DNA of 64,000 bases from Artocarpus heterophyllus (Eukaryota > Streptophyta > Magnoliopsida > Rosales > Moraceae), in NCBI GenBank assembly GCA_025403435.1, contig CM046330.1, positions 20,668,239 to 20,732,238 of the forward strand. The letters run 5' to 3'. The notes beneath the pieces were generated by a model. That model was not told where the DNA came from. It searched no databases and saw nothing but the letters and a program-made list of their open reading frames with translations. The position numbers and the translations under genes are program-made. Positions 9,248-19,709 of the stretch are shown piece by piece (position 1 is the first letter of the stretch; each line of letters starts with the position of its first letter).

Positions 9248-11384
9248 TGATCTCGCGTCTATTTACGCATTCTAAACTAACCTCAAGTATAAGGTTGTCT
9301 CAAGTGATATTTACTCGGTGAATCCGATGTCGAACCCACAGGGAAGATTTATTCAGTTCTAGTACGTATATTATATTAACTTTTTCTTTTTATTTAAGCT
9401 GAAAAATTTGAGGATTAATATTTATTATTCACATAATATATTTACACATTTTTACAACATTTTTCATCTTTAAATTTTGATAATTTGGAACTTTAATAAC
9501 AAGAAATGCAAATAGTAAATTAAGCAGAATAACAACAATAATAACGACAATTTAAAGAAGTAAAACAACAATAATAACAGGACTGAGGTTCAAAGGTTCT
9601 ATTCTGACAATTATCTTCAATGTATTTTAGTTTCTCTTTTTATTTATTAGTTGGTTTAAGTATACACTATGTCATCCTATGTCGACAATAAATCAATATT
9701 TACCAAGCATTTACTGTGCCATTTCATGTCTATAATGTAGCAAACACACAACTTAATAAATAAGCAGCATTTCACCATAACTTAACTAAAATAACAACCA
9801 AGATAGTAAGTTAAGCATTTACCGAGTCATTCTCTGTCTACGAGTAATCAAGGTCCTCCCAAGCATTATCCGTGCCAGTCTATGTCGTCGATAAATCAGA
9901 ACCGTAATTTTGGCAGAGTTCTAGCTAAGAAAATATTGAACTTCTAAGTTTTCTAAGAAAATATTTTGGCATTACAACAGCTTAGAAAGCTAAGAAAAAC
10001 CAAAAATATTTAAGATAATTTTGCCAGAACTTCCCCCTCTCCCCTCGGCTAAAAAAAAATTTTAAAAGACATAATTAATAAAGTACTACTAATATTATTG
10101 AGCATAATTTTTACAACATAATCTAGAAAATATTTTACAAGAAACTAGACTGAAAACTGAAATAAAAACTGAACTATAACTAATATAACAGTATTTCTAT
10201 ACTGTGAGAGGGGTGCTTCAACTGAGGCAAATGCCTCAGTATTTATAGGGGCTTAGGATTCACTAATAGCCATTTGTAATTAATGTTTTTTTCCTGTTGA
10301 AAGTTGACCAATTCGAATCATTTCTCCTTCTTTTCTTTGCGCTGGGCCTATCGTGAGAATGCAAGAATTCGTTTGTGATTCTCTGCTTCGCGGTACATGG
10401 CAGCACTGAAACAGATTGGTCGTGATCGTTGATCACCAGATCCAACGGTTGTCAGACGCTTGCAAATTGGGCCCAGGTGGGACCAGTGGGACCGTAATTG
10501 TGGACCGTCAGATTGGTCCAAGTATTCTCATCAAACGGCTGACAGAACACCCAAGTGAACTTGCCCGCACACGATCCGAGACCATCTGAGACACTCCTCT
10601 GACTCGCTGCAGCTTGTCGACGCGTGTGATGCACGCGCCAATCAGAGAATGCCACGTGGAAAGCACTACGAGATTCAGCTGATGCACCGAATGACGCGAT
10701 AACACGTGTCTCTTCCTCAGACGGTCACAATTAATTTGGCAGTGAATCTAACGGTCAGAAAATTGCCACGTGTCCCATTTAATTTAAATTCAAATTTTCT
10801 TTATCTTTTTAATGCATTTGATGTCCGATTTTATCCGTTTTGGTATCGTTTTGCTCCGTTTTTCCTCCAGATTTCAAATCTAAAAATCACAAACACACTA
10901 ATATTAATTATTTTACAAACATAATATTTACAAAAATATTAAAAATATTTATTTTCCATTAAAACACACAAAAATAAATAAAAACTCCTAAAATTTCCAG
11001 TCTCTTACGGTTTGACACAGATATAATTTTTATGACTTGGAAATATTTTTAGAAATTACTAAAAATATAATAAGACATATTTACAAACTTAAAACACACT
11101 ATCAAATACACTAAAACTCAAAATAAAATAACCGCATTACTTTTATGGTTTTATCTCTTTATAAACTAAACACATATTTAACACACTGAAATGACTCTAA
11201 AAATTACTAAAAATATTATTAAACATAAAAACATACTAAAAACGCATTTTTAAACACATTTTCACACTAAGACACAAAAGTACTTATTAACACAAAATGC
11301 TATTAATTAGAGGATTTAATGAGAAATAAAAGCATAAGTAAATGATTTAAGCCCTGTAAAATATACACTTTTATAGTCTCATCA
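9248..11384 (-). mobile_element. Athila-like 5' LTR (2137 bp, reverse)
   Basis: The ends on the reverse strand are TGATGAGACTATAAAAG (11384) and GCGAGATCA (9248). A TATA box (CTATAAATA) is at about 10240-10250 on the reverse strand. The region around 9660-9900 holds three or four diverged copies of a phrase like AAGCATTTACCGTGCCATTC-TGTCTA (about 9706, 9817, 9862). Two small frames at 10263-10705 lie in the upstream (U3) half and look accidental. Confidence 0.75.
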
Positions 11385-13586
11385 GCAGGCCGATAGCGAC
11401 ATCGGTAAACCAACCAATAATGATCGGCAGGCCGATCTTCTGTCTAAAATAAAAGTAAATTAAAACAAGTCCCAAATATCTCAAAGTGCAAAAAAATAAA
11501 CATACAAAGCAATAAAATCATAGTTTAAAAAAAAATTAAAACTTCTTTCTTGGCGTCTTCTGTTTTCAATTCATTGTTCTTTGCTCACATGCCCGTCCTT
11601 ATCCTCCTCCTATTCCATAATTCTCTTACCCTTTTCTACAACATTATGTAAAACCGAGTAAGCAAAAGTTTAGCAAGTATATTTCATATCTCACAACATA
11701 AAACATTTTATAAACATCTTTATGAAACATTATTTCCATAATTAACATCATCATAATAGTGCACTAGGCACATTTTCATATAGAGCATATCTTTCGTTAA
11801 CATTAACCATATTAAAACTTCATACATTTTATCTTTAGGAGCCCAAGTGTTGCACTATTATCATCATCATAGACGTGTCGTCATGAGAGGAGAGAGATAC
11901 CTAATCCCAAACCAAACATGACATCATAACATAAACATAATATAAACATGGGTGTGCAACACTTATTTAGGTGATACATACATATATACATACATATATC
12001 TATACTTTCATACCTATGAATGCGTCATCATCAAAGCATGCATAACTTTTGTGTACATTAAACTTTCATAATAATACATTAATTCAAACATTAAACTTTC
12101 ATAATAATACATTAATAAAACCGTCACAGGAATCATCATGAACATGAAATTCAAACTTTTCACAAACCACATCATGTTGCAGGTGAGAATGTACTTATCT
12201 GTTTAGCTTGCTAAACCTTTTCTTTAGATGACGTCACCACGGTCTCGATGTGCTCACTTCTTGAAATGTTCATGCCATTCAGTCATATAAAAATATAAAT
12301 TATTTTTCACTTTCATGAACTCATCTAATAGCATAAGACATCATTTGTACTTTCATCTCAAGAGATACATAAACATACATACACTGTACTAAGTTATAAA
12401 TATCCATGCAAAAACTGCAATACTAATACCGGCCTGACCCTTAAGTATTCATAATTTAATAACTCACAATTCATACACAATTAGAGCATGAGACTTTAGA
12501 GGGACAAAACTAACACATAAACATATTATTATGATTTTTCGTTGGCCATAAAAATTCCTTTTGATATTTAAAACAAGTCACAAATTTCATGACACAAAAT
12601 CTACCAGCAATAGTTGGGTAGTGAACAATCTCAGCTCAAATCCATTTATCACAGCATTGATGTTGTAGAAAATTTTAAAAAAATTACACATATAATAGAC
12701 ACATAAAACTATAGCATATCCAAAAATTAACTTTAAATAAATTCAGAATAATCCATAACATGCATTAGAAGTCAAAGACAAAAATAATTTCAAACATATC
12801 AGGCAGTGAGTAACACATAATCATTATTTTCAAAGAATTAAAATAAAACTACCATGACCCTAAAATTCTTATGACATCTTATTAACATATAATACAGAAG
12901 CACAAAAAAGTCTCATTATTAAATAAATTCATTTAATTATACAAAAATGTCACAAAACAAAAGTCCAACAATCCACTAATAAAACAGTCTCAAAACCTAG
13001 TCTTAATGAAAATTCAATAACAGATAAAATACTCATCATATCATCATGATACTTCTTAGTTCAATAATTAATATACACAAGAATATGTCTGCCAAATTTC
13101 GTGCAAAATAACATTCATTTGCCCTATAAACAAAAACTACATTTTTGTGTAACATAACCAATCAACAACAGTTTATATGAGTAGCAGAGAGAAGAAAATT
13201 CATATCTCAGGATAAAAAAATCCAAATAACATGAAATTTTGAGGGATAACACATAACATATAATGAATAACATATTAAAATTTCAGACCAAATAGAACTT
13301 TGTAGGCAAAGATATAGAAGTCAGATTACAAGGAAGTCAAAATTTTAGGAATGTTGAGAAAGAGTTTCCTAGCTGAAAAGAATTCTTCTCAAGTTTCCTT
13401 TGAATTCGCCCAACGAAAACCCATATTTCTTTCAATTTTTTATAGGAAAAATAATGGAGAGAAGAAGGAGAAGAAAACATGGTGAAGGGAAGAGAGAGCC
13501 TGAGAGAATATTTCTGAGAGAGAAGAAGATAGCGATAGAGAAAGACAAGAATACTCGTGAAAAATTTAGAAGTGCTATTGTGGGAA
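11385..13586 (-). mobile_element. Tekay-type LTR, left part (continues at 35017)
   Basis: A/T-rich non-coding DNA laid out like the Tekay LTRs elsewhere in the window, with a purine-rich leader-like end at 13440-13586. It continues after the Angela-type solo LTR at 35017-35656. The Athila-like element is inserted at its left edge, so its true end is not seen. It begins with GC-rich CGGCAGGCCGA words (11385-11440). No coding frame is supported. Confidence 0.5.
12055..12120. repeat. Short tandem repeat, 2 x 33 bp
   Basis: ACATTAAACTTTCATAATAA begins at 12055 and again at 12088. The two units are identical over about 29 bases. Confidence 0.85.
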
Positions 13587-14096
13587 TGTTAGACATGTAT
13601 GCCCTAAGGAGTAAAAATGTAATACGTTTTTGGAGACATTTGTATCAATAAAGAATTTATTCATTTATATATATCAAATCTTGTCCTCTTTACGTTCATA
13701 TTTGTTGAATGTATGTTAAGCAACCAGTAGTCTGAGACTGTCGGTCTAAACCTTAAGAATTGGGCATATGATGGGATAATTATGCGGAAGACACGATTCC
13801 TAAGGTGACGGTCTAAAACATATGATCCGCAATCAAGGGAATAAAGTTGGGCGCTTTATTCTTGTAAAGATTGTTATGTTGTCTATATCCCTTTTGGGAG
13901 ATGGTTTGTCTTGACCATCGGAGTTGGACTCCATGAATAGAAACGTTGGCACGTTGTCATAGGTTACGATATGTTGGATCGGGACATAAAGTGAATTGAT
14001 TTAGATTAATAATTCTATCTTGGCAAATCGATTCACTTTAGACAGTCATTTGTATTGCATCTTAATCCTAAGATGAATAGTGGGCCCGTTGTCTCG
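13587..14096 (+). mobile_element. Angela-type Copia solo LTR, left part
   Basis: Starts TGTTAGACATGTATGCCC after the target duplication GGGAA (13582-13586). It is the reverse complement of the LTR at 49291-51286 with ordinary divergence. It is split by the A-family composite and resumes at 33513. No internal Copia sequence accompanies it, so it is a solo LTR of about 2.0 kb. Confidence 0.9.
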
Positions 14097-14929
14097 TGAT
14101 GGAGACTTAGGGAGCTCAAATGCATGGAAGGTGTGATGGAGACTTAGGGAGCTCAAATGCATGGAAGGTGGTTGACCCAATACAAATTCTTGTTGGACCA
14201 GTCACAAGAGCCCGATCTTAGAAATTCAAGGAAGCACTAAATGGGCTGATTCACAAAATCTGGAATCAAGAAAATTTGTGCAAGCCCATTGACCTAGGCC
14301 CATGTCAACCACAACGGTGCGTCAATTTGATCCAAGTTCTAGAAGAATCCGGATGAGTCAAGCCTGAATGAAATCAGCTCAAATTTTGCAAGATCAAGTC
14401 AATGGAAGACTTTCGGAAACCTTCCCATTTTGGCACACACGCGGCTAATCATTTATGCAAATTGTTGACGAGGATTAATTGCACTTTCCTTTTATTGCTG
14501 GGCGTGTAAATGGCTGAAAATCAGCCATTAAGACTTTCCTTTCTTTTGGTTTTTATTTTAGGCTTAGTAATTATGTTCGAATTTGTCAACTTTTCTTTTT
14601 GGGCAACACTTTGTAATTTTGGCCTGTAAATAGGCGTTCCCAAGGTTAATGGAGAATCAATGAATGTTTATTTTTCTGAGAGAGAAAATTCTTTCTTTGG
14701 TTCTTTGACGATGACGAACTACACGAACTCATCGGATCAATCCGGGCGTTCAAACCTGACTTATCAATCAAGCTTCCATCCTTGATTGTGGCGTCTTCGA
14801 TATACCAAGGTTCTTGCTTCGATATAAGCAACGGGTTGCGGTGACTTCCATCCAAATCTAAGTAGAAACGGTCTTGGTTCCTTCTTATTGATAACGGGTT
14901 TCATCAGTATATTGACGAGGTTCTTATCA
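14097..14929 (+). mobile_element. A-I 5' LTR with duplicated first 37 bp
   Basis: Starts TGATGGAGACTTAGGG and ends GGTTCTTATCA. The first 37 bases (14097-14133) are repeated at 14134-14170. The promoter TATA is altered to CCTGTAAATAGG (about 14623). The rest matches the A-IV LTR at 35930. Confidence 0.9.
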
Positions 14930-14931
14930 TT

Positions 14932-14944
14932 TGGTATCAGAGCC
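14932..14944 (+). other. A-I primer binding site (tRNA-iMet)
   Basis: TGGTATCAGAGCC two bases after the LTR, the standard plant initiator-Met primer site. Confidence 0.85.
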
Positions 14945-15137
14945 TCAGTTCTAGCCTCAGGTTTCTCTATCCTTATTTGTTTTTGAATTCTAATTTATTA
15001 CTTAGGTTCTATTCTGTTCAAAAAAAAAAATTGGTTAGTTTGGTTTCGGGTAACTAGTATCTTGGGTTTCAAGTTTAGGTGGTAGTTTCCTGTTTTGTGT
15101 TTCTTCGTTTATTATTCTTGTTCTTGCCGAATTTCAC

Positions 15138-15236
15138 AAAAAAAAAAAGAAGAAGAAAAGAAAAGAAAAGAAAAGAAAAATGAAAAGAAAAGAAAAGAAA
15201 AGAAAGAAAAATCAAGAGGATCCAAAAAAAAAAAAA
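15138..15236 (+). repeat. Purine-only leader tract of A-I
   Basis: About 100 bases of (AAAAG)n-like sequence between primer site and gag. Equivalent tracts of different length occur in A-III (about 28971-29060), A-IV (36936-37018) and D (24703-24837, reverse). The Lys-rich frames here are artefacts of the repeat. Confidence 0.9.
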
Positions 15237-15601
15237 AGAGTCTGGAAACCCTCCTTAAAATTTTTTTTGTCTCCTTTCCATTGGTTGAGTGTCTAGGTGT
15301 CCAAATTTGACCTCACCTCACAGTGAAAAAAAAATTGCTTTATTTTAAACTGCGTATCAAAACGTGTTGCTGAATTTGTTGCCGGATAGATTTATTGTTG
15401 ATTGTGTAATTCCAAAAGAACTGAAAGAGAGAATAAGCGAGTTAAAAAAAATGCAAGAGTGGTGAGAACATTCGAGGGTAAAAGCCAATTATTCGAGTGA
15501 AACACGAGTGAACGGAGTGACCAAGTGATAGAGTGAAACACGTAAGGGAGAGAAGTAAGGTCCTTTATTCTCTAACGTTGTTTTGCAGGTTTAAAAAAAA
15601 A

Positions 15602-17509
15602 ATGAATCCGAATCAAGAAAGAGAAGCCGAAGATGATCTTCCACAACAAAACGTTCCCAATCTTCAGTTGCAAGCATTAATGAGGCAAATGGAACGGTTG
15701 TTGACGCGAGCACTAGAGCCCATTCATGAGAGATTAGATGAGGTTGATGCCAGAACACGCAATAGGCAGCCACAAAACATGCAAAATAGGCGGAGGGGTG
15801 GATGTGATCTTTCGGAGGAAAATGAATTAGAAGAGTTGGAGGAACCACCGATAAATAGGGGCAGATTTAGGCATGGAAATGGGAATAGAGAAGCTAGGGA
15901 CCGGGAAGACAATAATATGGGAGGTATTAAAATGAAGATTCTGCCATTCCAAGGGAAAAATGACCCCGGAGCTTACCTAGAATGGGAGAAGAAAGTGGAG
16001 CTAGTATTTGATTGCCATAACTATTCAGAGTTAAAGAAAGTTAAGCTTGCTGCAATTGAGTTCTCTGATTTTACGGTTGTACGGTGGGATCAGTTGGTAA
16101 TGAATAGGCGACAGAACCGAGAACACCCGATTGAGACATGGGAGGAGATGAAAACGGTGATGAGAAAGCGATTTGTACCCAGCCATTACTATCGGGAATT
16201 GGACAAAAAGTTGCAAGGACTTAGACAAGGAACAGGAGTGTGGAGGAATATTATCAAGAAATGGAAATAGCCATGATACGAGCCAATGTTGAAGAAGATC
16301 GAGAAGCAACCATGGCAAGATTTTTGCAAGGGCTAAATCTGGATATTCAAGATAGGGTGGAGATGCAACACTATGTAGAGTTAGAAGACATGTTGCACAT
16401 GGCCATCACAGTAGAGCAGCAGCTCAAGAGGAGGGGTAGCTCACGTGCGAATGTTAGTTCGGCACCTTCTTCATGGAAGCCGAATTATGGGAAGAGAGAA
16501 GAGAAATCGGTCACTAGGCCAAAGTTTGAGCCAAAACCAGCCACGGCTAGCCCTTCAAACCAAGGTAAATATGATTCATCCACTTCTCAAAACTGTGATA
16601 TTAAATGTTTCAAATGGCAAGGCAGGGGTCACATCTCAAGCCAATGTCCGAACAAAAGGGTGATGGTGTTACGGGACGACGGAGAGGTTGTTACGGATGA
16701 CGAATCGGACGAGGACTCCATGCCACCATTGGAGGACGTGGATGAGGAGGAGTTTGCTGTCCAAGGTGAATTGTTGGTCACTCGACGAGCCCTTAGTGTG
16801 CAAGCCAAAGAGGAAGAAGAAGAGCAACGTGAGAACATTTTTCATACTAGGTGCCACGTGCAGAACAAGGTATGTAGTGTGATAATAGATGGAGGAAGTT
16901 GTATGAACGTTGCTAGCAGTACTATGGTTGACAAATTAGGGCTGCCAACGACCAAACATCCTTGACCTTACAAGTTGCAATGGTTGAATAATAGTGGTGA
17001 AGTGAAGGTAACTAAACAGGCATTAATTTTATTTCGCATTGGTAGATACGAAGATGAAGTTTTGTGCGATGTAGTTCAAATGGAAGCCAGGCACTTGTTA
17101 CTAGGTCGACCATGGCAATTTGATCATCGAGTCAAACATGATGGCTACACCAATAAATATTCTCTTGTGCACAACCAGAGACCATTCACTCTTGTACCAA
17201 TGACACCAAAACGGGTTCATGAAGATCAAGTTTGGTTACAAAAGGAGAGTGAACAAAAAGGAGAGAATGAGAAAAAGAGAGAGAAAGGGAGTGAAAATAA
17301 TGAGTGTTGGAGTGCAGAGAGAGAGTTCAGCCAAAGAGGGAAAAAAGATAGAGGGGCCGAGAAAAAGGAGAAAAAAGGAGAGAACATTGAGATAGCCAGT
17401 ACAAAAGAAGATTTGGCCAATGAGGTACAATTAGAGAGAAAAACAAACTTTTATGCAAGAGAGAGTGATGTGAGAAGAGCTTTGTTTTCTAATCAGCCGA
17501 TGATTTTAC
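15602..17509 (+). pseudogene. A-I gag-protease, broken and truncated
   Basis: The ATG is at 15602 (MNPNQERE). It contains the coiled gag N-terminus, the gag core ([19 protein letters not shown]), a 1-base loss near 16229 that shifts the frame, the gag C-half, and a zinc knuckle with its second Cys changed to Trp ([14 protein letters not shown], about 16605). An acidic linker, the protease active site IIDGGSC and a TGA at about 16963 (Arg codon in relatives) follow, then the protease tail to 17509. There the sequence switches to TRIM DNA within the shared word CATGTACAA, so RT, RNase H and integrase are missing. Relatives: A-III and A-IV. Confidence 0.85.
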
Positions 17510-17817
17510 GCATGTACAAAGGTTCCCTGCCGCTCGTGTGGGTTAACGACGGAGTTGGCACGAGGACGTGCAGTCTAAAGGTGTCGGGAATGGTATCAGA
17601 GCCAAACCTCTACTGGTCGGTGGGCGCATGTACAAAGGTTCCCTGCCGCTCGTGTGGGTTAACGACAGAGTTGGCACGAGGACGTGCAGTCTAAAGGGGT
17701 CGGAAATGATGTGTCCCACATCGGTTAGAGAGGGTGGTCTTGGGTGTTATATATATGGGTTCACAATCCTCCCCTCACGAGCTAGCTTTTGGGGTGGAGT
17801 TAGGTGGGTTCATATCA
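17510..17817 (+). mobile_element. Rearranged TRIM piece joined to A-I
   Basis: TRIM interior, then a second copy of the primer site (GGTATCAGAGCC, about 17590) and interior without an intervening LTR, then polypurine AAAGGGGTCGG and one full TRIM LTR ending GGTTCATATCA at 17817. The missing internal LTR suggests a jump at a GGGAATG-GTATC junction. Confidence 0.8.
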
Positions 17818-17823
17818 TATGAA

Positions 17824-18616
17824 TGATAAGAACCTCGCCAATATACTGACGAAACCCGTTATCAATAAGAAGGAACCAAGACCGTTTCTACTCAAATTTG
17901 GATGGAAGTCACCGCGACCCGTTGCTTATATCGAAGCAAGAACCTTGGTATATCGAAGACGCCACAATCAAGGATGGAAGCTTGATTGATAAGTCAGGTT
18001 TGAACGCCCGGATTGATCCGATGAGTTCGTGTAGTTCGTCATCGTCAAAGAACCAAAGAAAGAATTTTCTCTCTCAGAAAAATAAACATTCATTGATTCT
18101 CCATTAACCTTGGGAACGCCTATTTATAGGCCAAAATAACAAAGTGTTGCCCAAAAAGAAAAGTTGATTCAAACATAATTACTAAGCCTAAAATAAAAAC
18201 CAAAAGAAAGGAAAGTCTTAATGGCTGATTTTCATGCCATTTACACACCCAACAATAAAAGGAAAGTGCAATTAATCCTCGTCAACAATTTGCATAAATG
18301 ATTAGCCGCGTGTGTGCCAAAATGGGAAGGTTTCTAAAAGTCTTCCATTGACTTGATCTTGCAAAATTTGAGCTAATTTCAATCAGGCTTGACTCATCCG
18401 GATTCTTCTAGAACTTGGATCAAATTGACGCACCGTTGTGGTTGACGTGGGCCTAGGTCAATGGGCTTGCACAAATTTTCTTGATTCCAGATTTCGTGAA
18501 TCAGCTCATTTAGTTCTTCCTTGAATTTCTTAGCTCGGGCTCTTGTGACTGGTCCAACAGGAATTTGTATTAGGTCAACCACCTTCCATGCATTTGAGCT
18601 CCCTAAGTCTCCATCA
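17824..18616 (-). mobile_element. A-II 3' LTR (reverse)
   Basis: Starts TGATAAGAACC and ends TCTCCATCA, the complement of the A LTR. It contains the ~30-bp segment (about 18278-18306) and so belongs with A-I and A-IV. The polypurine tract (complement AGAGGAGGGGAA) is at 18617-18630. Confidence 0.9.
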
Positions 18617-18909
18617 TTCCCCTCCTCTTGAAAAGAATTTTTCCTCAAATCAGACTCTGCATCAAAAGGACTCAAATCAGAAACATTGAAGGTAGCACTT
18701 ACATTATACTCACCTTGCAAATCCAACTTGTAACCATTGTCATTAATTCTTTCAAGGACTTGAAATGGACCATCTCCCCGTGGTAACAACTTTGACTTTC
18801 TTTGTTCTGGGAAATGCTCCTTTCTAAAGTGCAACCACACCCAGTCTCCAGGTTCAAAAATCAGCTTGTGTCGCCCCTTGTTGGCTTGCTTTGCATATTG
18901 TTCCGTTCT
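18394..18909 (-). pseudogene. A-II pol C-terminus, extending into the 3' LTR
   Basis: The integrase C-terminal part ([52 protein letters not shown]) reads through the polypurine tract and ends at a TAG inside the LTR after a [13 protein letters not shown] block. The upstream pol continues at 25746 beyond the D insertion (target duplication GTTCT). Confidence 0.85.
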
Positions 18910-19709
18910 TGATACGAACCACGCCAAGAGCTGACGCGATCCTAACCGAAGTTGGTTTCCAAGATCAAATTTCTAACCGGTTTTGGATGGAACCGCGACC
19001 CGATGCCCAACAAGAAGCACGAACCTTGGTATGTGCGGACGCCACAATCAGCTATGGAGGGACTGATTGATAAGTCTTGGTAAGTGAGGACGCCACAATC
19101 AGCTATGGATGGACTGATTGATAAGTCTATGAACGCCACGGAAATTTCCGATAAGTTCGAATAGTTCGTTTAGGAACTAAAGAGAATTAAACCTCAAAAT
19201 TATGTGTTATTACTTGTCTCCCATTGATTGAAATTCGTTACAATTATATAGGGGTTCCTATGCGAATTTTCAGCCCCTAATTCCCATGGAAATTTCGGGA
19301 AACTCATTTAACAAAAGTCAAATCTAGACTAAATAAGGAAAGTTCCCTTAATGGCTTAAAAGCCTTACAATAATAGAAATACCAGAAACGGAAAAAAGGA
19401 AACTAGACATTAAAAGGTCAAAACTGATTCTTCTCGCCATGTGTCGCCTCAAAATGGGAAAGTAACTGAAATGGAAATTACTCAATCCCTTCTATAGCTT
19501 GAATCACGCATTTATTGGTGTGGTTGTCGCATGCAATTCCCTCAATGGGCCTCCATGCAATAGCTTGAGCCCAAGTTGCTTGAATCAGCCCAATAAGTGT
19601 TTCTTTAAACTTCTTCGCACGAGCTCTCGTAACCGGACCAATGGGAACTTGAATTGGATCTGAATATGTCTCCCACGTGCTCTTGCTTGTGCTAGTGATG
19701 TCCTCATCA
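18910..19709 (-). mobile_element. D 3' LTR (reverse)
   Basis: On the reverse strand it starts TGATGAGGACA (19709) and ends GGTTCGTATCA (18910). The TATA box CCTATATAATTG is at about 19240-19252. A 60-bp near-duplicate CCACAATCAGCTATGGA segment lies close to its end. The pol stop falls inside it at 19478. Confidence 0.95.

Larger units (their letters stand above)
4769..11384 (-). mobile_element. Athila-like gypsy element, 3' end missing
   Basis: In element order (right to left) it has a 5' LTR (9248-11384), a tRNA-Asp-type primer site, a leader, gag, protease and an acidic linker frame. RT, RNase H, integrase and the 3' LTR are absent. After the linker stop at 4769 the sequence passes into the CRP-bearing segment. 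It is a truncated or gag-pro-only derivative, inserted near one end of the Tekay-type LTR at 11385. Its gag-pro frame is split by the TRIM/D composite at 5890-6668. Confidence 0.7.

Noticed and set aside
11385..13586. Possible host gene or RNA gene in the long A/T-rich stretch
   Set aside because: No long frame, splice pattern, tRNA or rRNA resemblance; the layout matches a Tekay-type LTR.
15095..15310. Lys-rich frames in leader regions (also 24564-24963, 28805-29110, 36889-37110)
   Set aside because: They are translations of the purine tract and vary in register between copies.
15533..15601. Upstream gag extension beginning KHVRER (also at 29359 and 24356)
   Set aside because: It begins at GTG, is absent as a frame in A-IV, and lies in the leader; the ATG (MNPNQ / MSNNS) is the better start.
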